DNA of 64,000 nt from Calditrichota bacterium (lineage in GTDB: Bacteria > Zhuqueibacterota > Zhuqueibacteria > Zhuqueibacterales > Geothermadaptataceae). The translations under genes and the position numbers were made by a program. Location of the stretch: contig QQUE01000007.1 in the NCBI GenBank assembly GCA_008501765.1, positions 952,740 to 1,016,739 on the forward strand, given 5' to 3'. Shown in pieces: positions 46,289 through 54,992 of the stretch. The notes below the pieces were generated by a model. It made no database searches and was not told the DNA's origin. It saw nothing but the letters and a program-made list of their open reading frames with translations. Each line of letters starts with the position of its first letter. The first letter of the stretch is position 1.

Positions 46289-47587
46289 ATGAAATGGCAT
46301 GACGAGTACAAATATTTATTATGGATTATCGGAGCCTTTTTATTCGCCTACTTTATGCCCATCCAGACTTTAGAGTTTAAAAATGCACTGATTTCAGCAT
46401 TCGAACTGACCCAATGGTACGCGCAAGAACATGTTCTCCTCTGCCTGATCCCAGCGTTTTTTATCGCGGGGGTCATCGCTGTTTTTGTCAGCCAGGCGGC
46501 GGTCATTAAATATTTTGGGGCTGCAACACCGAAGTGGATCTCGTACGGCGTTGCTTCGGTTTCGGGAACGATTCTCGCAGTCTGCTCCTGCACCATTCTG
46601 CCGCTATTTTCCGGAATTCACAAAAGAGGCGCAGGGCTTGGTCCTGCTATCGCCTTTTTGTATTCTGGACCAGCTATAAACATTCTGGCGATAATTTTAA
46701 CCGCTCGGATTCTGGGCCCGGAGTTAGGGATTGCACGCGTAATTGGCGCCGTGGTATTCTCGATCATAATCGGTTTAATCATGCAATTCATTTATCGCAA
46801 GGAAGAATCCGAAAAAATTGATTCGCAAATAACCCAACCGGCAATGGAAGAATTGCGCCCATTATGGCAGACAGCTTTCCATTTCTTCGTGCTGGTTTTC
46901 ATTTTGATATTTGCAAATTGGGGGCAACCCGATTCGAACTCGGGTTTTTGGCATTTTTTATTTATTCACAAATGGACGATCACCGGTGTTTTCGGAATTT
47001 TATTTGCCGGCTCCTTAATTTTTATTATAAAATTGAACAAGTGGGCGGTCAGCGCGGGTACCCTTGTTGTCCTGCTCAGCGCACTACTTTGGCCTGAAAA
47101 TCCACTTATTTCGTTTATCATAGCGGTTCTTTTCCTGACAATTTTGCTTTCGCTCAATCAGGGTGAAGCCGGAGAGTGGATGGCAGAAAGCTGGGGATTT
47201 GCTAAACAAATATTGCCGCTACTGGCCGCGGGCGTTCTTATCGCCGGATTTTTATTGGGCACACAGGATGGCGGGCAGGGTATTATTCCAACGAACTGGA
47301 TATCAAACCTTGTGGGTGGCAACTCCATATTTGCCAATTTTATGGCCTCGATTGTTGGCGCATTCATGTACTTTGCAACACTAACGGAAGTTCCTATTTT
47401 ACAGGGACTAATCAATGCGGGTATGGGCAAGGGCCCGGCGTTGGCACTTCTGCTGGCAGGACCAGCATTGTCGCTGCCAAATATGCTTGTTATCCGCGGC
47501 ATAATCGGAACACAGAAAACATTTGTATATGTAATCCTGGTAATTTTAATGGCCACATTAAGCGGGATTATATACGGCGCATTTTAA
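46289..47587 (+). CDS. arsP: ArsP/DUF318-type permease
   Basis: The 432-residue protein has about 10 membrane helices in two related halves, with the signature pair TILAVCSCTILPLFSGIHKR and FLYSGPAINILAI in the first half and TLTEVPILQGLINAGMGKG plus LLAGPALSLPNM in the second. ArsP relatives export trivalent organoarsenicals; other members of the permease family are of unknown function. The CSC cysteines are plausible arsenical ligands. It lies between arsR and the small thioredoxin-like gene. Substrate assignment is by family. Confidence 0.82.
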   Translation: MKWHDEYKYLLWIIGAFLFAYFMPIQTLEFKNALISAFELTQWYAQEHVLLCLIPAFFIAGVIAVFVSQAAVIKYFGAATPKWISYGVASVSGTILAVCSCTILPLFSGIHKRGAGLGPAIAFLYSGPAINILAIILTARILGPELGIARVIGAVVFSIIIGLIMQFIYRKEESEKIDSQITQPAMEELRPLWQTAFHFFVLVFILIFANWGQPDSNSGFWHFLFIHKWTITGVFGILFAGSLIFIIKLNKWAVSAGTLVVLLSALLWPENPLISFIIAVLFLTILLSLNQGEAGEWMAESWGFAKQILPLLAAGVLIAGFLLGTQDGGQGIIPTNWISNLVGGNSIFANFMASIVGAFMYFATLTEVPILQGLINAGMGKGPALALLLAGPALSLPNMLVIRGIIGTQKTFVYVILVILMATLSGIIYGAF

Positions 47588-47613
47588 TAAAAATTCTCAT
47601 AAAAGGAGAAACC

Positions 47614-47865
47614 ATGTTGAATATAAAAATAGTTGGCAGCGGGTGTGCAAGTTGCCAAAAGTTAGCCCTTCTCTGCCACGAGGTTGTCACTGAAAACGCT
47701 ATCGCGGCAGAAATTGAAAAAATTACCGACATCAATAAATTTGCCGGGCTGGGAATCATGCTGACACCGGGGCTCTTGCTGAACGACCAAGTTTACAGCA
47801 GTGGAAAGATTCCGACAAAATCAACATTGAAAAACTGGATGATGAAAGTAAGTGACAACCAATAG
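47614..47865 (+). CDS. Small thioredoxin-like redox-active disulfide protein
   Basis: The 83-residue protein has the thioredoxin-fold start IKIVGSGCASCQKLALL with a CxxC pair and the cis-proline region IMLTPGLLLND. It matches the redox-active disulfide protein family that often follows DUF318/ArsP permeases. It probably handles thiol or arsenic-thiol transfer in the cytoplasm. A good AAGGAG site precedes the ATG. A second, similar gene lies at 49041-49292. Confidence 0.88.
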   Translation: MLNIKIVGSGCASCQKLALLCHEVVTENAIAAEIEKITDINKFAGLGIMLTPGLLLNDQVYSSGKIPTKSTLKNWMMKVSDNQ

Positions 47866-47877
47866 AATGGAGTTAAA

Positions 47878-48960
47878 ATGCCGTCTCTAAGTAAAAAATT
47901 ATCATTTCTGGACCGCTATTTAACATTGTGGATTTTTGGAGCCATGATTATCGGAGTTGGCTCGGGCTACCTTTTCCCCGGAATAGTTGGATTCTGGAAT
48001 AGTTTTCAAGTCGGCACAACCAATATTCCGATCGCGATTGGTTTAATTTTAATGATGTATCCGCCCCTTGCCAAGGTGCGCTATGAAGAATTGGGTGAAG
48101 TATTTCGCAATTGGAAAGTGCTGACACTTTCGCTGGTGCAAAATTGGATCATCGGGCCAATTTTGATGTTTTTTCTGGCCATCACATTTTTGAGCGGCTA
48201 TCCCGAGTACATGTACGGACTGATTTTAATCGGCCTGGCACGGTGCATCGCAATGGTCATCGTCTGGAATGAATTAGCCAAAGGAGATACGGAATACGCA
48301 GCGGGACTTGTCGCTTTTAATTCGATTTTCCAAGTGCTCTTTTTCTCCGTCTATGCCTATGTTTTCATTACAATTCTACCTACGTGGTTTGGCCTGGAGG
48401 GGACGGCGGTCGATATCACAATTGGGCAGATAGCAGAGAGCGTTTTCATCTATTTAGGAATCCCATTTATCGCTGGAATTCTGACACGGTTTTCACTCAT
48501 AAAACTAAAATCAAAAGAGTGGTATCACGATAAATTTATTCCGAAAATCAGCCCGATCACACTCATCGCGCTCTTGTTCACAATTTTAGTGATGTTTTCA
48601 CTCAAGGGTGAATATATCGTTAAAATTCCCATGGATGTCGTGCGTATTGCCATCCCCTTGCTCATCTATTTTGTGATCATGTTTTTGGTATCGTTTTACA
48701 TGGGACGAAAAGTTGGAGCCGACTATTCAAAATCGGCGACTTTGTCTTTCACCGCTGCCAGCAATAACTTTGAACTGGCCATTGCGGTTGCAGTCGCCGT
48801 CTTCGGAATCAACTCAGGAGAGGCTTTTGCTGCGGTAATTGGGCCGCTGGTTGAAGTGCCTGTATTGATTGCTTTGGTTAATGTGGCACTGTGGTTCCAA
48901 AAAAAATATTTTGGCCAGGTAGATAGTGGGACTGTAAAGGCGCCGGATGTTTGTCCCTGA
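47878..48960 (+). CDS. acr3: Arsenite efflux transporter Acr3
   Basis: The 360-residue protein has ten hydrophobic helices. It carries the Acr3 hallmark [21 protein letters not shown] with the conserved cysteine essential in Acr3, plus [20 protein letters not shown] and [14 protein letters not shown]. It exports arsenite using the proton gradient. It is separated from the small thioredoxin-like gene by 12 bp and has its own GGAG box, all consistent with one operon. Confidence 0.95.
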   Translation: MPSLSKKLSFLDRYLTLWIFGAMIIGVGSGYLFPGIVGFWNSFQVGTTNIPIAIGLILMMYPPLAKVRYEELGEVFRNWKVLTLSLVQNWIIGPILMFFLAITFLSGYPEYMYGLILIGLARCIAMVIVWNELAKGDTEYAAGLVAFNSIFQVLFFSVYAYVFITILPTWFGLEGTAVDITIGQIAESVFIYLGIPFIAGILTRFSLIKLKSKEWYHDKFIPKISPITLIALLFTILVMFSLKGEYIVKIPMDVVRIAIPLLIYFVIMFLVSFYMGRKVGADYSKSATLSFTAASNNFELAIAVAVAVFGINSGEAFAAVIGPLVEVPVLIALVNVALWFQKKYFGQVDSGTVKAPDVCP

Positions 48961-49040
48961 TTCAAAAAACCTGATTAAAAAACAGTAGAGTAGAATTGAG
49001 GCAGCACTATGAATTATTTCTAAAAGGATGGAATTATACT

Positions 49041-49292
49041 ATGATCGTGAAAGTACTTGGAGCAGGCTGTACAAAATGCAAAACTTTAGAGCAACAGCTT
49101 ATTGCTCTTAAAACGAAACATGAATTGAACTTTGACATCGAAAAAATTACGCAGCTCAACGATATCATCGCATACGGAGTGATGATGACACCAGCCCTTG
49201 TTATCGATGAAGAAGTGAAAGCCGTAGGGAAAATACCCAAAAATGAAGAAATATTAAACTGGCTACATGATGCTGAGTCGGTAACCAAATAA
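49041..49292 (+). CDS. Second small thioredoxin-like redox-active disulfide protein
   Basis: The 83-residue protein reads MIVKVLGAGCTKCKTLEQQL and MMTPALVIDEEVKAVGKIP, homologous in layout to the protein at 47614-47865, with the same length, a CxxC and a TP loop. I use the ATG at 49041; an upstream TTG would add 15 residues unlike the family. Two paralogues in one operon suggest different partners, perhaps the ArsP permease and Acr3. Confidence 0.88.
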   Translation: MIVKVLGAGCTKCKTLEQQLIALKTKHELNFDIEKITQLNDIIAYGVMMTPALVIDEEVKAVGKIPKNEEILNWLHDAESVTK

Positions 49293-49346
49293 GAAAGTAT
49301 GAAGTAAAACACTCTTAATACAACCATCCTTTAACAGGAAAATGGA

Positions 49347-49802
49347 ATGAAAACAACCTTAATATTTGCACTTTTTTTATTCACTTCTATCAGCTTTTTA
49401 TCATGCACTGGGCAAGAAGAAAAAATAGAAAATAAAGCCAGCGTTGCAGTTGCCAAAACAAGTGAAATTGAGAGTTCAGAAGCTGTACAAAAAGATAACG
49501 AAGAAGCATTGATTACTTTTGTGGAACTTGGTTCCGTGAACTGCATACCCTGCAAACAAATGCAGCCGGTTATGAAATCCATTGAAAATAAATATGGACC
49601 TCAAATCAACGTTGTTTTCCATGATGTTTGGGAAGAAGAAGGTAAGAAGTATAGTAAAAAATATAGCATCCGCTTAATCCCGACACAGGTTTTTCTCGAT
49701 AGGACTGGTAAGGAAATTTTTCGTCATGAAGGTTTTTTCCCGGAAGTAGAAATTGACCGTTTTTTGCAAAAACAAGGCCTTATAGCAGTTAGTAAAAGTT
49801 GA
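49347..49802 (+). CDS. Thioredoxin-fold lipoprotein
   Basis: The 151-residue protein has a signal peptide with lipobox LSC (Cys20), a charged linker and a thioredoxin domain with GSVNCIPCKQMQPVM, CxxC Cys-Ile-Pro-Cys, and the cis-proline RLIPTQVFLD. It should be anchored in a membrane facing the periplasm and exchange electrons with the CcdA-like protein whose gene starts four bases later. Confidence 0.9.
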   Translation: MKTTLIFALFLFTSISFLSCTGQEEKIENKASVAVAKTSEIESSEAVQKDNEEALITFVELGSVNCIPCKQMQPVMKSIENKYGPQINVVFHDVWEEEGKKYSKKYSIRLIPTQVFLDRTGKEIFRHEGFFPEVEIDRFLQKQGLIAVSKS

Positions 49803-49805
49803 CGA

Positions 49806-50507
49806 ATGATGATTGAAGAACTATTCACCAATCTAACCATAGCGTTAAGCGCCAGGTTTGCCATAGCTTTAACCGCAGCGTTTGGCTGGGGAGTTATATC
49901 TATTTTGCTTAGTCCATGTCATCTTTCCAGTATCCCCCTTGTAATTGGATATATCAGCAGTCAGGGAGAAATAAGAATAAAACATTCCTTTTTCCTTGCC
50001 CTGGTTTTCTCCATTGGAACCTTGATTACAATTGCTGTATTAGGCCTGGTCACAGCATCGATGGGGCGTTTGATGGGTGATGTTGGACAATGGGGCAACT
50101 GGTTAGTTGCGTCTATTTTTATTGTGATCGGCCTCTATTTGATGGATATTATTCGTTTGGACTGGAGCGGAAATAACCTTGTAAAGAAAAATCGGAGCGG
50201 TTTATGGGGCGCTTTTGTTCTCGGCCTGATTTTTGGAATTGGTTTAGGCCCCTGTACATTTGCTTTTTTAGCCCCTGTGTTGGGCATTGTTTTCCAAAAC
50301 GCTTCAGAAAATTGGCCGAAAGCCATGCTTTTAATTTCAGCCTTTGGCATTGGGCATTGTGCAGTAATTGTAGCTGCGGGTAGTTTAACAAATTTTGTGC
50401 AAAAATATTTAAACTGGGTTGAAGTGTCAAAAACCAGTCTGTATATAAAAAAACTTGCTGGATTTTTTGTCTTACTTGGCGGTATCTATTTCATTTACTC
50501 CCTGTAA
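49806..50507 (+). CDS. CcdA/DsbD-type thiol-disulfide membrane transporter
   Basis: The 233-residue protein has six membrane segments and paired transmembrane cysteines in ILLSPCHLSSIPLVIG and IGLGPCTFAFLAP, the CcdA signature. It transfers reducing power across the inner membrane to a periplasmic thioredoxin-like acceptor, here almost certainly the lipoprotein encoded immediately upstream. No cytochrome c maturation genes are near, so the acceptor is more likely arsenic- or permease-linked. Confidence 0.9.
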   Translation: MMIEELFTNLTIALSARFAIALTAAFGWGVISILLSPCHLSSIPLVIGYISSQGEIRIKHSFFLALVFSIGTLITIAVLGLVTASMGRLMGDVGQWGNWLVASIFIVIGLYLMDIIRLDWSGNNLVKKNRSGLWGAFVLGLIFGIGLGPCTFAFLAPVLGIVFQNASENWPKAMLLISAFGIGHCAVIVAAGSLTNFVQKYLNWVEVSKTSLYIKKLAGFFVLLGGIYFIYSL

Positions 50508-50663
50508 TAGATATTTTACATGGGAAAGTTAACTGAACAGTAGGAAAACCGCATCATAACATCGTTTTGCTGAGAAAGTGGATCGCATATTTTGTTTTAA
50601 ATCACAAGAAATGTGAAGGAAGCCCTTGGCATTTCAATTTGTCATTTTTAGTTTCTTCCTGGC

Positions 50664-50688
50664 AAAAAAAAAGCGCCAACAGGCGCTT
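50664..50688 (-). terminator. Intrinsic terminator of the DEAD-box helicase gene
   Basis: Read on the minus strand, AAGCGCC and GGCGCTT pair around a four-base loop and are followed by a run of nine T, just six bases past the helicase stop codon. On the plus strand the T-run is short, so termination of the ars operon here would be weaker. Confidence 0.9.
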
Positions 50689-50693
50689 AAATT

Positions 50694-52448
50694 TTACTTC
50701 TTTCGGGGTTTTCGTTTTGCTCGGGCACCTTTTTCAGGTCCGGCTTTCGATTTCGCAAAACTTCGTTTTTTTCTACTAAAACCACTTTTTTTCTCATCAG
50801 CTGGCGTAATATTAAGCTGTTGCCCGGAAATCCGTGTTCGTTTAAGAATTGTTAAAATTGTGGACGGCATGCTTGAAGGTAAATCAACCGTACTGTAGTC
50901 GTCAAAAATATCGATGCGCCCAATAAATTCAGCATCAATTCCAGCTTCATTTGCGATGGCACCAACAATATTTCCGGGTTTCACATCGTGCATGTGGCCA
51001 ACAGAAATTCGGAAACGCTCCATACCTTCTTCCGAATGGCTTGCCTCTCTTTTCCTGCGAGGTCCACTGCGAGGGGCACGGGAATCATCCTCCGGTAATT
51101 CGCGGTATTTTTTCTTTGGGCTTTTGGTTAAAAGCAAGGGTTCATCGCCTTGCACTAATTTGGCCAAAGCAGCTGCCACTTCAATCGCCGGGACGTTTTG
51201 TTCCTGCCTGTATTGTTCAACCAATTGATAGAAAAAACCAATATCGTTGACAGCGAGCGTATCGGTTATTTGCTGTTTAAATTTTGCGATCCGGTTGTCG
51301 TTAATATCATCGGTGGAGGGCAATTCCATTAACTTGATTCGCTGATTGGTCGCTCTTTCGATCGTTCGCAACATGCGTCGTTCCCGCGGAGAAACGAACA
51401 GAATTGCTTCGCCGCTCCGGCCCGCGCGGCCAGTGCGGCCAATTCGGTGAATATAGGCCTCGGTATCGTACGGAATATCGTAGTTGATAACATGGCTGAT
51501 TCGGTCAACATCGAGGCCACGAGCTGCAACGTCAGTGGCAACCAGAATATTTAACTTGCCTTTTCGCAATCTTTCCACAGTTCTTTCACGCTGTTTCTGC
51601 ACTATATCACCGTTTAGCGCCTCGGCAGCATAACCGCGGGCTTCGAGCTTCTCTGCCAATTCCACAGTATTGCTGCGTGTACGTACAAAAATAAGCACAC
51701 CATCAAAAGTTTCAGCTTCCAAAATTCGGGTCAGGGCGTCGAGTTTGTGCAGCCCGCTCACCATCCAGTAGCGCTGGTTTATTGTGTCCGCTGTGGCTGT
51801 GCGGACTTTTATGGTAATTTCTTCCGGATCTTTGAGATATTTCTGCGCAATCTGCCGGATGGCCTTGGGCATTGTGGCTGAAAATAAAGCTATTTGCCGT
51901 TCCCCGGGTGTTTGTTCGAGAATCCATTCAACGTCATCGATAAATCCCATACGCAGCATTTCATCGGCCTCATCCAAAACGAGACAAGTGAGTCCATCCA
52001 GTTTTAGGGAACCGCGACGCATGTGGTCCATGACACGGCCAGGAGTTCCGACAATTACGTGTACTCCCCGCTTCAATCTGCGCAATTGGTCGGAGTAACC
52101 CTGACCACCATAAATTGGCAGGACATGGAAATTTTTTAAATTGTGTGCGTAGCGCTGAAATGTTTCCGCCACCTGAATGGCCAATTCACGCGTTGGAGCA
52201 AGCACTAACACTTGCGGGTGCAGTTTTTTTAGATCGATTTTGGTCAACAAAGGACAGGCGAACGCTGCGGTTTTTCCTGTGCCCGTTTGCGCTTGACCAA
52301 CAAGGTCTTTACCTGAAAGCATTACGGGAATGGTTTTCGCCTGAATCGGCGTTGGCGTTTCATAACCAGCGCGGTCCAATGCTTTTAAAACAGGCGCGCT
52401 GAGATTTAAATCGGCAAATCCGATTTCAATCGTTTTTTCTTGAGACAT
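50694..52448 (-). CDS. deaD: DEAD-box ATP-dependent RNA helicase, DeaD/CsdA type
   Basis: The 584-residue helicase has the full motif set: GFADLNLSAPVLKAL with the Q motif, AQTGTGKT (I), PTRELA (Ia), TPGR (Ib), DEAD (II), SAT (III), ILVATDVAARGLD (V) and HRIGRTGRAG (VI). A C-terminal RNA-binding domain (about 470-545) with a DbpA-like fold and a very basic tail (KKRSFAKSKAG, RKPRKK) follow. DeaD remodels structured RNA in ribosome assembly and cold response. The gene stands alone and has its own terminator. Confidence 0.94.
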   Translation of the reverse strand: MSQEKTIEIGFADLNLSAPVLKALDRAGYETPTPIQAKTIPVMLSGKDLVGQAQTGTGKTAAFACPLLTKIDLKKLHPQVLVLAPTRELAIQVAETFQRYAHNLKNFHVLPIYGGQGYSDQLRRLKRGVHVIVGTPGRVMDHMRRGSLKLDGLTCLVLDEADEMLRMGFIDDVEWILEQTPGERQIALFSATMPKAIRQIAQKYLKDPEEITIKVRTATADTINQRYWMVSGLHKLDALTRILEAETFDGVLIFVRTRSNTVELAEKLEARGYAAEALNGDIVQKQRERTVERLRKGKLNILVATDVAARGLDVDRISHVINYDIPYDTEAYIHRIGRTGRAGRSGEAILFVSPRERRMLRTIERATNQRIKLMELPSTDDINDNRIAKFKQQITDTLAVNDIGFFYQLVEQYRQEQNVPAIEVAAALAKLVQGDEPLLLTKSPKKKYRELPEDDSRAPRSGPRRKREASHSEEGMERFRISVGHMHDVKPGNIVGAIANEAGIDAEFIGRIDIFDDYSTVDLPSSMPSTILTILKRTRISGQQLNITPADEKKSGFSRKKRSFAKSKAGPEKGARAKRKPRKK

Positions 52449-52866
52449 AATTTTTCACTAACATTGTTTATTTTGATAATAACACAAACCGGCAGGATGG
52501 TCAAACTCAGGGATCGCATGCGGTTGTTCCATTTATAATTGCATGGTTCACAAGTATTTATTCAAACTTCCAAATCGTGCCCTATGCCAGGAACATTCCG
52601 TTGTAGAGAAATGGGAAATTATAACTTTAAAACCACAATTTATTGCTTAGTAAGCGGGTTGACAATAACGAATTTTAACATAAAGTGCAAGGTAAAACTA
52701 AAACTCGATCTCCAACCCGCCTTTGGATCACCTGATTGTTCATACATTTTATGAAAGCACCCTTATGCGTAGCGCACTAGAATTTGTTTCATAAACGACA
52801 ATTAATTCAGGGCACAAGGCCCTGAGCTACAAAAAATAGAATAAATTCTTACTCAAAATTTCATTT
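52449..52866. other. Non-coding gap with a short hairpin
   Basis: This 418-bp gap lies between the helicase gene and the Fe-S protein gene and holds no gene I would support. Around 52809 the sequence CAGGGCACAAGGCCCTG forms a six-base-pair hairpin. An open frame at 52539-52754 has no recognisable domain. Confidence 0.5.
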
Positions 52867-54147
52867 TCAATTCTTCGAAAATGAAATCAATTTTTCTAAA
52901 TAGCGTGATTTCAGCTGTTTATTGGCCAGAAATTGTTTTATAGGTGGCAATCGCAAAACAACTCCCAAAACCGCAGCCAGAGCCCGGTGACTCATCAAAA
53001 CCCGGTTGTCAAAAATGAGGTGCTGCAATTTTCCGCGTTCGATGGCCATTACTACCACCCGGTGTGTGCCATTCAGTGGGGTAATGACCCGCTGCTCTCT
53101 CGATTTTAATGTAATGCTATCCTTCTCACAGACCCGAGCGCAGAGCGCGCAACCGAGGCATAATTTTTCATCCAACTTCGCCATTTTATAACGGGTTTTA
53201 TGAGGATTATTTGCCGAAACCAGCGTCATTGCTTCGACCGGGCACACGGTGACGCATTTCCCGCAGCCATTGCAGTTTTCGGTTTCAACTTCCGGGAGAA
53301 AATTTGTCGTATGCACCGGATTGAGAATAGCAAAACGACGAGCGGCGAGCATGGCTTCACAGCAGCAACCGCAACAATTACAGATAAAATTAACGCTTTG
53401 ACGCACGTTTTCACCGAACTGCACGAGGTTATTCTCATAGGCTTCGTGCAATAGATCCATGCATTCTTCTTTATCGATTTTCCGGGCGTGACCGTGCCGG
53501 GCAAGGGAAGCCGCCGAGGTATTAAAAGTCATGCAAATATCCAGCGGTTTATCGCAGGCCTTGCCGACGTGGTGCATTTTATGGCGGCAATAGCAGGTCC
53601 CGACAGCTAAATCGGATGCAGTATTGATGACTTCCGACGCTCTCTCGAAATCCAAAACATGCAGGGCGTTATCTGCTGATAATTGCCCTTCGTTGACGTA
53701 AACGCGCCCCAACTGGGTTTCGCCATTGGTGAAAAGCTCGCGCACAAAATCTTCTTCGACGTTGAGATATTCATAAAACAGCTCCCCCAGCGCTTTCTGG
53801 TCAATGCCGTCGTGGATGCGCATCATGGAAAATTCGAAGAAACCGGCCATTGGCGGCGGCAAAGCGTACTGCATTTCCCCATTATGTGCGATATCGACAA
53901 GCATCGCGCGCCCAGCCAATTCGTCGAGAATATTTTGAGTTTTAGCCAAATCCAATTTCCAGATCTGGCTGGCTTTTCTGGCGGTAAATGATTTGATCGG
54001 CAGTAAAGCTACCAGTGCGGCTTCTTTTTCACTGAAAAGTATTTTGAGAATTTTGTTGAGTAATTCTGATGGCGGGGCGCCCTGGGGGTATCGATTCAAG
54101 CGTTCGACAAGGTCGGAATAACCGGATTTGATCGTGTGATGCGCCAT
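52867..54147 (-). CDS. Cysteine-rich 4Fe-4S ferredoxin-type protein
   Basis: The protein of about 426 residues has two typical 4Fe-4S motifs near the C-terminus (ENCNGCGKCVTVCPVEA and KLCLGCALCARVCEKD) and, before them, an unusual run FICNCCGCCCEAM plus GTCYCRHKMHHVGKACDKP. The N-terminal 150 residues resemble a helical or winged-helix module (SELLNKILKILFSEKEAAL). An ATG at 54147 with GGAGG six bases upstream is clearly the start; a longer form to 54210 is not. It may be an electron carrier; its partners are unknown. Confidence 0.82.
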   Translation of the reverse strand: MAHHTIKSGYSDLVERLNRYPQGAPPSELLNKILKILFSEKEAALVALLPIKSFTARKASQIWKLDLAKTQNILDELAGRAMLVDIAHNGEMQYALPPPMAGFFEFSMMRIHDGIDQKALGELFYEYLNVEEDFVRELFTNGETQLGRVYVNEGQLSADNALHVLDFERASEVINTASDLAVGTCYCRHKMHHVGKACDKPLDICMTFNTSAASLARHGHARKIDKEECMDLLHEAYENNLVQFGENVRQSVNFICNCCGCCCEAMLAARRFAILNPVHTTNFLPEVETENCNGCGKCVTVCPVEAMTLVSANNPHKTRYKMAKLDEKLCLGCALCARVCEKDSITLKSREQRVITPLNGTHRVVVMAIERGKLQHLIFDNRVLMSHRALAAVLGVVLRLPPIKQFLANKQLKSRYLEKLISFSKN

Positions 54148-54319
54148 AATTGCCTCCGTAAGAAATACAGTATCGACTCTTTCAAACTGCAAGCTATTTT
54201 GACTGCTCATTTAAAAATAATAAAAGCTAATAAACATGCATCATCTTTTTTGGATAATCACGCATGCTCACACCCAATTTCTCAGATTTGGAACAAGCGT
54301 TCAGAGAAACTAAATTTTC

Positions 54320-54423
54320 TATTAAAATTATCTCTCACAAAGCCACAGAGTCCACAAAATTAAGTTTTATAAGTAATTAAATATTTTCTTTCCGGACTTA
54401 GTGCTTCTGCGTGAGAATTATGC
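54320..54423. repeat. Dispersed repeat, family H copy 2
   Basis: About 100 bp here match 37113-37215 in the other orientation (ATTAAAATTATCTCTCACAA, AGCCACAGAGTCCACAAAAT and GGACTTAGTGC are the clearest blocks), and part of the same words recurs around 45525-45790. The ends are roughly inverse (CTCTCACAAAGCCAC versus GCTTCTGCGTGAGAAT). It occupies most of the 307-bp gap before the HxlR gene. Confidence 0.65.
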
Positions 54424-54454
54424 AGGCTAAAGAGGTTTTTCCTCCATTCCAATT

Positions 54455-54808
54455 TTATTCAACCAGCGTCACGGATTGATCTGATGTCTGCTTGACAAAA
54501 TCCTGGTGATTCTTCCCCCATTTGCACATTTTTCCTAATAAGGGAATTAAACCACGGGCATATTGAGTCAGTGAATATTCAACTTTTGGGGGGATTTGTG
54601 CATAAACTTCGCGATGAACGATTTTATCACTTTCCAATTCGCGCAATTGGGAGGTGAGCATTTTTTGAGTAATTCCCGGCATTAATTTTTTAAGCTCACT
54701 AAAACGCAGGGTTCTCTCTTTTAAATTCCATAAAATCAGTATCTTCCATTTTCCACCAATTACATACAGCATCGTTTCTACCGGGCATAAAGGTATTTTG
54801 CGATCCAC
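54455..54808 (-). CDS. HxlR-family transcriptional regulator
   Basis: The 117-residue winged-helix protein carries the HxlR signature: CPVETMLYVIGGKWKILILW, FSELKKLMPGITQKMLTSQL and REVYAQIPPKVEYSLT. It starts at GTG with GGAGA eight bases upstream; no in-frame ATG fits. It is divergent from the NmrA-family gene and probably regulates it, in line with many HxlR/oxidoreductase pairs. HxlR proteins often sense electrophiles or quinones through a cysteine, and Cys8 is the obvious candidate. Confidence 0.92.
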   Translation of the reverse strand: MDRKIPLCPVETMLYVIGGKWKILILWNLKERTLRFSELKKLMPGITQKMLTSQLRELESDKIVHREVYAQIPPKVEYSLTQYARGLIPLLGKMCKWGKNHQDFVKQTSDQSVTLVE

Positions 54809-54861
54809 CGATTCTCTCCATTAGTTTCTTTTTAGATACTATAGTACAAAATAGTACCTAC

Positions 54862-54890
54862 TTGACATAATTAATCCTACAACCTATATT
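54862..54890 (+). promoter_or_regulatory. Predicted sigma-70 promoter for the NmrA-family gene
   Basis: TTGACA (54862-54867), a 17-bp spacer and TATATT (54885-54890) form a near-consensus promoter about 100 bp before the coding start. Just upstream, two GTAC half-sites ten bases apart (54844-54857) lie in the shared HxlR/NmrA intergenic region and are plausible HxlR binding positions. Confidence 0.65.
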
Positions 54891-54992
54891 GATCGCTAAT
54901 TTAAAAAATATACTTTATGGTTCAAGCTAAATTTAAAAAAATCATTGAAGTGTAGATAACCTAAGTACCACAATCAATACGGAGATTAAACC

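Noticed and set aside
52539..52754. 71-residue plus-strand open frame between helicase and Fe-S protein genes
   Set aside because: No recognisable features and weak start context.
52867..54210. Longer 4Fe-4S protein starting at 54210
   Set aside because: GGAGG six bases before the ATG at 54147 decides for the shorter form.
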